Shown here piece after piece: positions 26,270-34,166 of a DNA stretch of 64,000 bases. Numbering within the stretch: position 1 is the stretch's first letter; each line of letters opens with the position of its first letter. This DNA is from Enemella evansiae (lineage in GTDB: Bacteria; Actinomycetota; Actinomycetes; Propionibacteriales; Propionibacteriaceae): assembly GCF_002250705.1 (NCBI RefSeq), contig NZ_NMVP01000001.1:186001-250000 (forward strand). Direction: 5' to 3'. Below the pieces are notes generated by a model. The model was not told where the DNA came from, did not search any database, and saw only the letters and a list, made by a program, of their open reading frames with translations. A program made the translations under genes and the position numbers.

Positions 26270-27798
26270 TGGGGTTGGCACGGGCCTGCTCGGTCGCCCT
26301 GCTGGGGATGGACGGCGAGCTGGTCGAGATCCAGGCGCACACCGGTGCGGGTCTGCCGCGGACGGTGCTGGTCGGCCTGCCCGACACCTCCCTCTACGAA
26401 TCGCGCGACCGGTGCAAGGCCGCGGTCGCCAGCGCCGGCTTCCGCTGGCCGGATTCGCTGCTGACCATCAACCTCACCCCGGCCACGCTGCCCAAGGCCG
26501 GCAGCCACTACGACCTCGGCATCACCGCCAGCGTGCTCGCGGCCGCCGAGGTGGTGCCGGCCGATGCGCTGGAGGGGGTGGTGCTGATGGGCGAGCTCGG
26601 CCTGGACGGACGGGTACGCCCGGTCCGCGGCGTGCTGCCCGCGCTGCTGGCGGCCCGGGCCCGACAGATCCGACGGGCCATCGTGCCCAGTCAACAGCTC
26701 GGCGAGGCCCGCCTGGTCGCCGACATGACCTGTCGCGGGGTGGCCTCGGTGGGGGAGCTGGTCGACCTGCTGCACGGCAACCCGGTGCCCCAGCCCGACC
26801 CCGCCGAGGAGCCCGTCGACGACCCGGCCGCGCCGGGGAAGGACCTCTCCGACGTGATCGGCCAACCCGAGGCGCGGTGGGCGCTGGAGGTCGCGGCCGC
26901 GGGCCGGCACCACATCTATCTGCACGGGCCGCCGGGGGTGGGCAAGACCATGCTCGCCGAACGATTGCCGGGTCTGCTGCCCGAGCTGAGCGTCGTCGAG
27001 GCGCTCGAGGTCGCCGCGGTGCGCAGCCTGGCGGGTGCCGAGCTGCCCGCCGAGCTCAGCCTGCGCGCGCCGTACGCCGACCCGCACCATTCGGCGTCCG
27101 AGGGCAGCCTGATCGGCGGCGGTGGCCGGATGCCGAAGCCGGGAGCGATCTCGCTGGCCCATCGCGGCGTGCTCTTCCTCGACGAGGCACCCGAGTTCGG
27201 CAAGAAACTCGACTCGCTGCGCACCCCGCTGGAGTCGGGGTCGGTGCTGATCGCGCGCACCCAGCACCACATCCGGTTCCCCGCGATGTTCCAGCTCGTG
27301 CTGGCCGCCAATCCCTGCCCCTGCGGGCAGGCCGACACCCCCGGCGGCAACTGCCACTGCCCGCCCCAGGTGGTCCGCCGCTACCGGGAGCGGATCTCCG
27401 GCCCGATCATGGATCGGGTCGACATCCACCAGCAGCTGATGCCGGTCCGGCGCTCCCTGGTCAGCGACGGACCGGGGGAGAGCTCGGCGACGGTGCTGCA
27501 ACGGGTCATCGAGGCCCGGGATCGGCAGCAGCGGCGGCTGTTGGGCACCGGCTGGCGGACCAACGGTGAGGTGCCCGGCCCCTATCTGCGCACCCGGCTC
27601 CCGGTCCCGCCCGGCCACGAGGACCTCGACGTGGCGGTGCTGCGCGGCCGCCTCTCCTCGCGTGGGGTCGACAAGTGCCTGCGGCTGGCCTGGACGCTGG
27701 CCGACCTGGCCGGGCTCGACGTGCCCACCCGCACCGAGGTCCGGCGCGCGCTCGCGCTGCGCCGCGGGGAGATCCTGCCGACCGCGGAGGTGGCCTGA
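26269..27798 (+). CDS. YifB/ComM-family magnesium chelatase-like AAA+ ATPase
   Basis: A 509-residue AAA+ protein. The N-terminal ChlI-like domain (residues 1-190, VEIQAHTGAGLPRTVLVGLP) precedes the ATPase core with Walker A GPPGVGKTM (about residue 225), Walker B GVLFLDEAPEF and the sensor segment LVLAANPCPCG; a C-terminal Mg_chelatase domain follows. In Haemophilus and Vibrio ComM is a hexameric helicase that promotes branch migration during uptake of transforming DNA. The cysteine pair in ANPCPCGQ-x-GNCHCPP is a family feature. Coupled to yraN and dprA by single-base overlaps. Confidence 0.94.
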   Translation: MGLARACSVALLGMDGELVEIQAHTGAGLPRTVLVGLPDTSLYESRDRCKAAVASAGFRWPDSLLTINLTPATLPKAGSHYDLGITASVLAAAEVVPADALEGVVLMGELGLDGRVRPVRGVLPALLAARARQIRRAIVPSQQLGEARLVADMTCRGVASVGELVDLLHGNPVPQPDPAEEPVDDPAAPGKDLSDVIGQPEARWALEVAAAGRHHIYLHGPPGVGKTMLAERLPGLLPELSVVEALEVAAVRSLAGAELPAELSLRAPYADPHHSASEGSLIGGGGRMPKPGAISLAHRGVLFLDEAPEFGKKLDSLRTPLESGSVLIARTQHHIRFPAMFQLVLAANPCPCGQADTPGGNCHCPPQVVRRYRERISGPIMDRVDIHQQLMPVRRSLVSDGPGESSATVLQRVIEARDRQQRRLLGTGWRTNGEVPGPYLRTRLPVPPGHEDLDVAVLRGRLSSRGVDKCLRLAWTLADLAGLDVPTRTEVRRALALRRGEILPTAEVA

Positions 27799-28964
27799 TG
27801 ACCGAGACCGTCACCCCGACACCGGGGACCGTCACCGATGTCGAACGCTGGGCCCGGATGGGCCTGGCCTGTGCCAGCGAACCCGCCGATCGTGCGCTGA
27901 CCCGACTGGTCACCGACGAGGGGGCGGTCGCGGTCTGGCAGTCGCTGTCCGGGGCCCGCCGGGACACCGTGTGGGGCCGCCGCGCGGTCGGCGTACGGCT
28001 GACCAGGGTGCAGCGGGCCACCGACCAGTGCGGTGCCCGATTCATCGTTCCCGGTGACCCGGAGTGGGCGGACCAGCTGGGCGATCTGGCCGAGGCCGAG
28101 TTGACCATCTCCGAGAAGACGATGGGCGGTGCCCCGCTGGGGTTGTGGCTGCTCGGCCCCGGACACCTGAAGCTCTGGGCCGCCGATTCGGTCGCGGTGG
28201 TCGGGTCGCGGGCCGCCACCAGTTACGGTGAGACCGTCGCCGCCGACCTGTGCGCCGAACTCGCCGGCCGTGGCCGCACCGTCGTCTCCGGTGGGGCCTA
28301 CGGCATCGACGCGTACGCCCATCGCGGTGCGATGGCCGGCGGCGGGCAGACCATCTGCGTGCTCGCCAACGGGGTCGACGTCGGCTATCCGCGCGGCAAC
28401 AACCGGCTCTTCGACGCACTGCGCAGCGAGCAGCTGATCTGCTCCGAGCTGCCCCCGGGTGATCATCCGACCCGGACCCGGTTCCTGGGCCGCAACCGGG
28501 TGATCGCGGCCCTGGCCGCCGGCACCGTGATGGTCGAGGCGGGGATGCGCTCGGGTGCCCGGAACACCCTCAGCTGGGGTGAGGAGCTGAGCCGGCGGCT
28601 GATGGCGGTGCCCGGTCCGATCACCTCGGCGCTCTCGGCCAATCCGCACAAGGTGATCCGAGACCGCACGGCCGAACTGGTCACGACCGCCGCCGAGGTC
28701 TGCGAACTGGTGGCACCGATGGGCCAGGATCTGCTGCCGCTGCAGCGCGGCCGCTCCCGGGTGCTGGATGGTCTCGATGAGGTGCAGCGGTCGGTGTTCG
28801 AGGCGGTCCCGGGCCGTGGTGGATTGAGCGCGGGGGAGCTGTCGGCGCGCTGTGGGCTGGATCTGATGAGCGTGCTCGACGCCCTGACCGAGCTCGAGGA
28901 CACCGGTCTGGTTCGGCGTACCGACCGCGGTGGCTGGAAACTCGAACCGGGCTCGGTCGGGTGA
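27798..28964 (+). CDS. dprA: DNA-processing protein DprA
   Basis: A 388-residue protein that loads RecA on single-stranded DNA in transformation. The Rossmann-like core has VAVVGSRAATSYGETVAADL, GRTVVSGGAYGIDAYAHRGA, NGVDVGYPRGNNRLF, FLGRNRVIAALAAGTVMVEA and SGARNTLSWGEEL; a winged-helix domain ends the protein (GLSAGELSARCGLDLMSVLD). The N-terminal 110 residues are a SAM-like helix bundle. ATG at 27798 overlaps the comM stop (TGATG). No competence pilus genes are visible in the window, so a natural-transformation role is not shown here. Confidence 0.94.
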   Translation: MTETVTPTPGTVTDVERWARMGLACASEPADRALTRLVTDEGAVAVWQSLSGARRDTVWGRRAVGVRLTRVQRATDQCGARFIVPGDPEWADQLGDLAEAELTISEKTMGGAPLGLWLLGPGHLKLWAADSVAVVGSRAATSYGETVAADLCAELAGRGRTVVSGGAYGIDAYAHRGAMAGGGQTICVLANGVDVGYPRGNNRLFDALRSEQLICSELPPGDHPTRTRFLGRNRVIAALAAGTVMVEAGMRSGARNTLSWGEELSRRLMAVPGPITSALSANPHKVIRDRTAELVTTAAEVCELVAPMGQDLLPLQRGRSRVLDGLDEVQRSVFEAVPGRGGLSAGELSARCGLDLMSVLDALTELEDTGLVRRTDRGGWKLEPGSVG

Positions 28965-28991
28965 GGCGCATGGGTAGGCCACACTGGGGCC

Positions 28992-29609
28992 ATGGCCCTC
29001 TATGCGCGTCCGTCGTGGAAGCTGGCCCGGCAGGTGTCGGCGGACCTCTTCGTCGTGGCGTGGACGATCGCCTGGTGCGTGGTGTCCTGGTTCGTGCACC
29101 GCACGATCTCGGCGGTCGCCCAACCGGCCCGCGACACCGCGGCGGCGGCGATCAAGGCCCGCGACGGCTTCCTCTCCGCCGGCAACAGCGCCGCCGGGGT
29201 ACCGCTCGCCGGCGCGGAACTGCGCAAACCCTTCGACACCGCGGCGGCCTCGCTCAACGACGTGATCACCGCCGCCAACCAGCAGGTGACCACCATCGAA
29301 CAGGTGGCGAGCGTGGTCGCGATCGTCGTCGTGGTGATGCCGGTCTCGGTGCTGCTGGCCTTCTGGCTGCCGGCCCGCTGGCGGTTCCACCGGACCTCCA
29401 GCGCCGCCAAGCGGTTCATCGACAGCGACGCCGATGTCGACCTGTTCGCGCTGCGGGCGATGGCCAATCAGCCGATGGCCGAACTCGGCCGGATCTCCGA
29501 CGACCCGGTCGGCGACTGGCGGGCCGGCGATCCCGAGGTGATCCGGGCGCTGGCCGATCTCGAACTGCGCCGCAGCGGGCTGTCGCTACCGCCGCCGCGG
29601 TCCGGGTAG
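28992..29609 (+). CDS. Hypothetical two-segment membrane protein
   Basis: A 205-residue protein I do not recognise beyond being a common actinobacterial membrane protein next to dprA. Membrane segment 1 is near residues 18-40 (LFVVAWTIAWCVVSWFVH), an Ala-rich helical ectodomain spans about 45-105, and segment 2 is near residues 107-127 (VVAIVVVVMPVSVLLAFWLP). The C-terminal 70 residues are cytoplasmic and acidic. No ribosome site is clear; CACACT lies 7 bases before the ATG, so a leaderless start is possible. It converges on the GNAT gene 7 bases away. Confidence 0.65.
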   Translation: MALYARPSWKLARQVSADLFVVAWTIAWCVVSWFVHRTISAVAQPARDTAAAAIKARDGFLSAGNSAAGVPLAGAELRKPFDTAAASLNDVITAANQQVTTIEQVASVVAIVVVVMPVSVLLAFWLPARWRFHRTSSAAKRFIDSDADVDLFALRAMANQPMAELGRISDDPVGDWRAGDPEVIRALADLELRRSGLSLPPPRSG

Positions 29610-29616
29610 TACGCGC

Positions 29617-29892
29617 TCAGGCCAGCAGGTCGGCGTACTCCGGATGCCGATCGACCCAACTGCGGGTGTAGGGGCAGCTGGGGATCAGCTTCCAGCCGCG
29701 CTCGCGCACGTCGTCCAGTGCGTAGCGGGTGAGCTGACCCGCGATGCCCTGTCCCTGGGTCTCCGGGTTGACCTCGGTGTGGGTGAAGTCGGCGACCCCG
29801 TCGGTCAGGGTGTAGCCGATCAATCCCACCGGCTGCCCGTCGAACGAGACCAGATACTGATGGGTCTCGGGGTCGTGGTCGAACTCCAGCAT
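29617..29892 (-). CDS. Small GNAT-type N-acetyltransferase
   Basis: A 91-residue protein of the short GCN5-related acetyltransferase class (about 90 residues, YjdJ-like). Visible core: LVSFDGQPVGLIGYTL, the acetyl-CoA loop TEVNPETQGQGIAGQLTRYA (Q-G-x-G-I-A), and LIPSCPYTRSWVDRHPEY, the signature ending of this subfamily. Substrate unknown. The start at 29892 has AAGGAGG 7 bases upstream; the open frame before it is non-coding. It is not obviously in an operon. Confidence 0.85.
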   Translation of the reverse strand: MLEFDHDPETHQYLVSFDGQPVGLIGYTLTDGVADFTHTEVNPETQGQGIAGQLTRYALDDVRERGWKLIPSCPYTRSWVDRHPEYADLLA

Positions 29893-29997
29893 TCGCCCTC
29901 CTTGGGCTGGTCGGACCGAGTTGCTCGGTCGGTCGATCGTGCCGCATCGGGCCCGCCGACCGCAATCGGCCGGCGGGCCCGATGGGGCCGTCACCGG

Positions 29998-32160
29998 TCA
30001 GCCGACCCAGGCACCCCGATCCCGGTTCCACAGGATCCGTCCGCCGGTGAACTGCTGCTGGCAGTTGTTCGCATCCGAGCAGATCTCATCGGTGGTGGGG
30101 TAGCCGAGCGAACTCGCCCCGCCGCCCAGGGAGAAGTACTTCTCCCGGATCGTGCCGCGGACGAACTTCGCCCCGGTCGGCGCGGAGTACATCAGGCTGC
30201 CACCGGTGAAGTCCTGCCGGCAGCCGCCGTTGGCGCAGCGCTCGTCGGTGGTCGGGTAGCCCAGGAAGCTGCGCGGGCCGTTCATCTGCAGATAACGCGC
30301 CTGCACCACGCCGCGGGTCCAGTGGCTCGCGGTGGGGAAGGAGTACCAGATCGTGCCGCCGACGAACTCCTGCCGGCAGCCGGTGCTGTCGCACTGTTCA
30401 CCGGTCCGCGGGGCACCGAGGAATCCGGTACGCCCGCCCGCGGCGCGGTAGCTGTCCAGGATCGACCCCCGCACCACCTGCGCACCGGTCTGCGGGCTCC
30501 ACACGATGCTGCCGCCGGTGAAGTCCTGGTGGCAGCTGTTGTTGCTGCACACCTCGTCGGTGGTCGGGTAGCCCAGGAAGCCCTGTTCGTACCCCACGCT
30601 GGCGTACTTCTCCCGGATCGCGCCGCGGTTGAAATGCGCACCGGTGTTCGCCGACCAGAGGATCACCCCGCCGCTGGTGAACCCGTTGAAGCAGCCGGTT
30701 CGGCCGTCGCAGATCTCATCGGAGTTCGGGAAGCCGAGAAAGGAGTTCGCGGTGCCCAGCGAGCGGTACTTGTCCCGGATCGTGCCCTTGGTGAAGCTGG
30801 TCCGCACGCCGGCGGCGGAGAAGATGTCGTAGTTCTCGAACTCGGTCACCCGGCCGGTGGCGACCGGCGCCTCCCCGACCCGGGGTTCACCGGCGGGCCC
30901 GCGGGCCCCGCCGAGCTGTTCCCAGCGCGTCTTGATCGGGGTCTCGAAGGAGCCCATGGCGTCGGCGACCCGCTGCCGGAAGGTGGGTAGGTAGGCGTAC
31001 AGCGCATTCCCCGGACAGTCGGTGCTGTAGACGTCGCGGTGGCCGTTGATCACCTCGGAGGTGATCCCGTTGATGGTGATCCGGGCCCACGGGTTGCGGT
31101 AGTAGGCCGCGAGCCGCCAGGCGATCAGCCGGACCGTGGCATCGAGCTGCACCTCGGTCGGCATCGTAGAGGTGTAGCTGCCCATCAGCGAGACACCCAT
31201 GGTGTCGGTGTTCCAGTTGTACGCGTGGGCGCCCTTGACCGGCTGGGTGATGCCGCCGCGGCGGCCCTCGAAGATCTGGCCGTACTTGTCGACCAGGAAG
31301 TTGTAGCCGACATCGCACCAGCCGTTGCTCTGCACGTGGTAGGCGTAGATGCCGCGGACGATGCCGGGTGACTGTTCCTTGGTGTAGTTGTTGTTGCCCT
31401 CGGTGTGGTGCACCGTCGCGGCCCGGACGGTGCGGTTGTAGGAGCTGTCGCAGGAACCGGGGAGCGACTCGTCGGCGCCCCAGCCGGCCCGGGTGATGAT
31501 GCCGGGCGGCATCGGGGCCTGGGCACGGGGGCTGGCCGGCTGGACGGTTTCGGGATTCGCGTCGCTGGCGAGCAGCTTCGGATCGATCAGCGCGACCTTC
31601 AGATCCTGCGGCTGGGCGGCACCCTCGTCGACCAGTGCCCGGACCTCGACACCGGCGGAGTCGCCGACGAAGGTGGGCGCGGTGCCGGGGCGGGCCGTGG
31701 GGTCGTCACTCTGGGTGTCCGGATCGGCGGCCAGTTCGCGCCAGTCGCTCCAGGCCCCGTTCTGCAGCAGCCGCACCTCGATCCGCGGCGCGGTCCTGGT
31801 GCCCGGTGCCCAGGTGACCCCGAGCATGGTGAACGGTTCGGTCTCCCGGGCGGGCAGGGCGGCGGCCTGCCGGCCGGGTCGGCCACCGGATTCGATACGC
31901 GGGGCGTTGGCGCGCTCGAGCGCGGGGACCGGCAGCTGGGTCAGCGCGGTCCTGCCCGATCGGCCGCTGGCCGGCGTACCGGACCTTCGGGGGCTGGGCG
32001 TGGCGGTCGGCTTGCCCGGGGTCGGTGTGGCCGAGGCCGCGGGGGTGGCGGTCTTCGTCGGGGTGGGGGTCTTGGTGGGGGCGGCGTACGCCGGTGTCAG
32101 GCCGGCGAGCAGGATCAGCCCCGAGAGCCCGGCAAGGGGGGCGAGTCGGCGGGAGAGCAT
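29998..32160 (-). CDS. Secreted peptidoglycan amidase/PGRP with LGFP repeats
   Basis: A 720-residue exported protein. A signal peptide (LSRRLAPLAGLSGLILLAGL, ending AYA) precedes a Thr/Pro/Ala-rich linker to about residue 90, then a variable domain, then a PGRP/amidase_2 domain starting ITRAGWGADESLPG with zinc ligands expected in TVHHTEGNNNY, and INGHRDVYSTDCPG. The C-terminal 300 residues hold about six LGFP repeats of near 52 residues (GAIREKYASVGYEQGFLGYP and so on), which bind the mycolate/arabinogalactan or other wall layers. Most repeats carry a Cys pair (for example ICDGRTGCF), unusual for LGFP. GAAGGG precedes ATG at 32160. Likely a wall hydrolase. Confidence 0.9.
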   Translation of the reverse strand: MLSRRLAPLAGLSGLILLAGLTPAYAAPTKTPTPTKTATPAASATPTPGKPTATPSPRRSGTPASGRSGRTALTQLPVPALERANAPRIESGGRPGRQAAALPARETEPFTMLGVTWAPGTRTAPRIEVRLLQNGAWSDWRELAADPDTQSDDPTARPGTAPTFVGDSAGVEVRALVDEGAAQPQDLKVALIDPKLLASDANPETVQPASPRAQAPMPPGIITRAGWGADESLPGSCDSSYNRTVRAATVHHTEGNNNYTKEQSPGIVRGIYAYHVQSNGWCDVGYNFLVDKYGQIFEGRRGGITQPVKGAHAYNWNTDTMGVSLMGSYTSTMPTEVQLDATVRLIAWRLAAYYRNPWARITINGITSEVINGHRDVYSTDCPGNALYAYLPTFRQRVADAMGSFETPIKTRWEQLGGARGPAGEPRVGEAPVATGRVTEFENYDIFSAAGVRTSFTKGTIRDKYRSLGTANSFLGFPNSDEICDGRTGCFNGFTSGGVILWSANTGAHFNRGAIREKYASVGYEQGFLGYPTTDEVCSNNSCHQDFTGGSIVWSPQTGAQVVRGSILDSYRAAGGRTGFLGAPRTGEQCDSTGCRQEFVGGTIWYSFPTASHWTRGVVQARYLQMNGPRSFLGYPTTDERCANGGCRQDFTGGSLMYSAPTGAKFVRGTIREKYFSLGGGASSLGYPTTDEICSDANNCQQQFTGGRILWNRDRGAWVG

Positions 32161-32289
32161 GGGGTGGAACCCTTCGGGTGGAGGAAGAAACTCTGGCCGC
32201 GCGTCAGTATGGCCGCCGGAACCGCAATTCGTCACCTGTTGACTTGAGGTTGAGGCTGAGCCTCCCGCCCGCGTCCCGTCCGTGCACCG

Positions 32290-33573
32290 TCAGGCGAATT
32301 CCTCGCCGGTGTCCTCGGTGATCCGGCCGCGGCGCAGCACCACGAAGGGCCGGTGGTGCAGGTCGAGCCGGACCCGGACGTTCTCGGTGCGCGCCAGGTA
32401 GATCGCGATCGCGATCCAGGTGATCGCCATCGCGATGCCGCCGATGCCGAGCGTCCAGCGGGCGCCCAGATGCTGGCCGACCCAGCCCAGTGCCGGTGCG
32501 CCGATCGGTGTGGTGCCCATGAACACCAGCATGTAGAGCGCCATCACCCGGCCCCGGTAGCGCGGGTCGGCGGTCAGCTGGAGCAGCGAGTTGCAGGTGA
32601 TCATCACCGTGATCCCGGCCAGCCCGGAGGGGATCAGCAGCAGCACGAAGATCCAGAAGTTGGGTGCGATCGCGCTCAGCAGGGTGCTCACCACGAAGAT
32701 CGCCAGCGCCCCCATCAGCAGCCGCAACCGCGGCCGGGCCCGGCGGGCGGCGAGCAGCGCCGCGGTCAGCGAGCCGATCGCCATCACCGACCCGAGCATG
32801 CCGTATTCGGCGGCACCCCGGCCGAAGACCATCGTGGACATCATCACGTTGGTCAGCTGGTAGTTCATCCCGAACAGCCCGACCACCGCCGCGACCACCA
32901 TGATCAGCAGCAGATACGGTCGCTGCCGGACATAGCGCAGCCCCTCGCGTACACCGCCGCGCCCCTTCGCCCGGGGCGCGGGGGAGAGTTGGTCGGTGCG
33001 CAGCGTGGCCAGCGCCAGGATCACCGCGATGAAGGTGCCGGCGTTGATCCAGAACACCGGACCGGTGCCGAAGGCGGCGATCAGCAGCCCGGCCAACCCG
33101 GGGCCGACGAGTCGCGCCGCGTTGAACGAGGCCGAGTTCAGCCCGATCGCGTTGGACAGTTGCTCGGTCGGTACCAGCTCGGAGACGAAGGACTGCCGGG
33201 CCGGGTTGTCGATCGCGGCCGCGGTGCCGTCGATCATCGCGCAGACATAGACGTGCCAGAGCTGGACGTGCCCGCTGAGCACCAGCGCACCCAGCAGCAC
33301 CGCGTTCAGCGCCATCGTGGTCTGGGTGCAGATCATCAGCAGCCGCTTGGGGAAGCGGTCCGCGAGCGCCCCGCCGAGGGTGCTGAACAGCAGGATCGGC
33401 AGGAACTGCAGCCCGGTCACCACCCCGAGCGCCTGGGCGTCGTGATCGGTGAGCACCACCAGCACCAGCCAGGCCTGCGCGGTACGCGCCATCCAGGTGC
33501 CGGCATTGGAGGTCAGGATGCCGAAGAAGTACTGCCGGTAGTTGGGGACGCCGAGGGAGGAGAAGACGGTCAC
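32290..33573 (-). CDS. MFS transporter
   Basis: A 427-residue, 12-segment major facilitator of the enterobactin-exporter (EntS/MFS_3) kind. It starts VTVFSSLGVPNYRQYFFGIL; the loop 2-3 motif GGALADRFPKRLLM is the MFS motif A with G-x-x-x-D-R-x-x-K. The end PVFVVLRRGRITEDTGEEF-like tail is cytoplasmic. Its GTG overlaps the MarR gene stop as GTGA, so regulator and transporter are made together; a drug-efflux pump under MarR control is the likely reading. Substrate not predictable. Confidence 0.88.
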   Translation of the reverse strand: MTVFSSLGVPNYRQYFFGILTSNAGTWMARTAQAWLVLVVLTDHDAQALGVVTGLQFLPILLFSTLGGALADRFPKRLLMICTQTTMALNAVLLGALVLSGHVQLWHVYVCAMIDGTAAAIDNPARQSFVSELVPTEQLSNAIGLNSASFNAARLVGPGLAGLLIAAFGTGPVFWINAGTFIAVILALATLRTDQLSPAPRAKGRGGVREGLRYVRQRPYLLLIMVVAAVVGLFGMNYQLTNVMMSTMVFGRGAAEYGMLGSVMAIGSLTAALLAARRARPRLRLLMGALAIFVVSTLLSAIAPNFWIFVLLLIPSGLAGITVMITCNSLLQLTADPRYRGRVMALYMLVFMGTTPIGAPALGWVGQHLGARWTLGIGGIAMAITWIAIAIYLARTENVRVRLDLHHRPFVVLRRGRITEDTGEEFA

Positions 33574-34019
33574 CGGCCACCTCCGGCCGACTGCGTGGTC
33601 GCGGCGGGCCGTTCGGTCATCCGGGTCAGGATCGCGGTGGCGGCGGTGAGCACCTCGAGCTCCTCGGCGGTGCAGTCCTCGAGCTGCCGGTTCATCCAGC
33701 TGGTACGCCGGCGCCGCGACTCGGCGATCGCCTCGCGTCCGGCGGGGGTCATGGTCAGCACCCGCTGCCGGCCGTCGGTGGGATGCTCGCTGCGCCGGAG
33801 GAAGCCGAGCGACTCGAGTTCCTTGACCGTCCGCGACATCGAGGCGTTGCTGACCTGCTCACGGGCCGCCAGCCAGGTCGCCGTCCGCGGTTCGACCTCC
33901 AGCGGTGCCAGCGCGGCGAACAGGTGCGGGGCGAGGCCGCCGGACTCCTGCCGCGCCCGCCGGGCGATCCGCATGCACGCCACTCGCAGTTCATGGGCCA
34001 GTCGTGGTCGCTGTGGCAC
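33570..34019 (-). CDS. MarR-family transcriptional regulator
   Basis: A 149-residue winged-helix regulator. The recognition region is TWLAAREQVSNASMSRTVKE then LESLGFLRRSEHPTDGRQRV, with the Asp-Gly-Arg wing typical of MarR proteins. GTG at 34019 is preferred because AGGGAAC lies just before it; the longer frame would run through its own operator. A perfect 15-bp inverted repeat lies upstream at 34049-34063. The gene overlaps the MFS gene (GTGA), forming a regulator-exporter operon that is probably autorepressed and induced by a small aromatic ligand. Confidence 0.88.
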   Translation of the reverse strand: MPQRPRLAHELRVACMRIARRARQESGGLAPHLFAALAPLEVEPRTATWLAAREQVSNASMSRTVKELESLGFLRRSEHPTDGRQRVLTMTPAGREAIAESRRRRTSWMNRQLEDCTAEELEVLTAATAILTRMTERPAATTQSAGGGR

Positions 34020-34048
34020 CGTTCCCTCGTCAATCGCACCCGGAATGA

Positions 34049-34063
34049 TAGTTAGCGTAACTA
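34049..34063. promoter_or_regulatory. Candidate MarR operator
   Basis: TAGTTAGCGTAACTA: perfect 6-bp arms with a 3-base centre, AT-rich in a 70 % GC setting, 30 bases before the MarR start. The form matches known MarR operators with TTA-type arms. Confidence 0.65.
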
Positions 34064-34082
34064 ACCATATCACCCGGGTGCT

Positions 34083-34158
34083 GCGATCCATCGAACCCTG
34101 GGTGCATCTCCCCAGTGCTGCAGGGGGAGTGGGATGCAGCGAGGATTCGATGGATCGC
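34083..34158. repeat. 76-bp interspersed palindrome, copy 3
   Basis: Ends GCGATCCATCGAACCC and GGATTCGATGGATCGC differ from perfect complement at one position. The interior has GGTGCATC and GGGATGCA. It lies between the MarR operator and the end of the GH3 gene, so here it is upstream of one gene and downstream of another. Confidence 0.92.
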
Positions 34159-34166
34159 GGGTGGGG

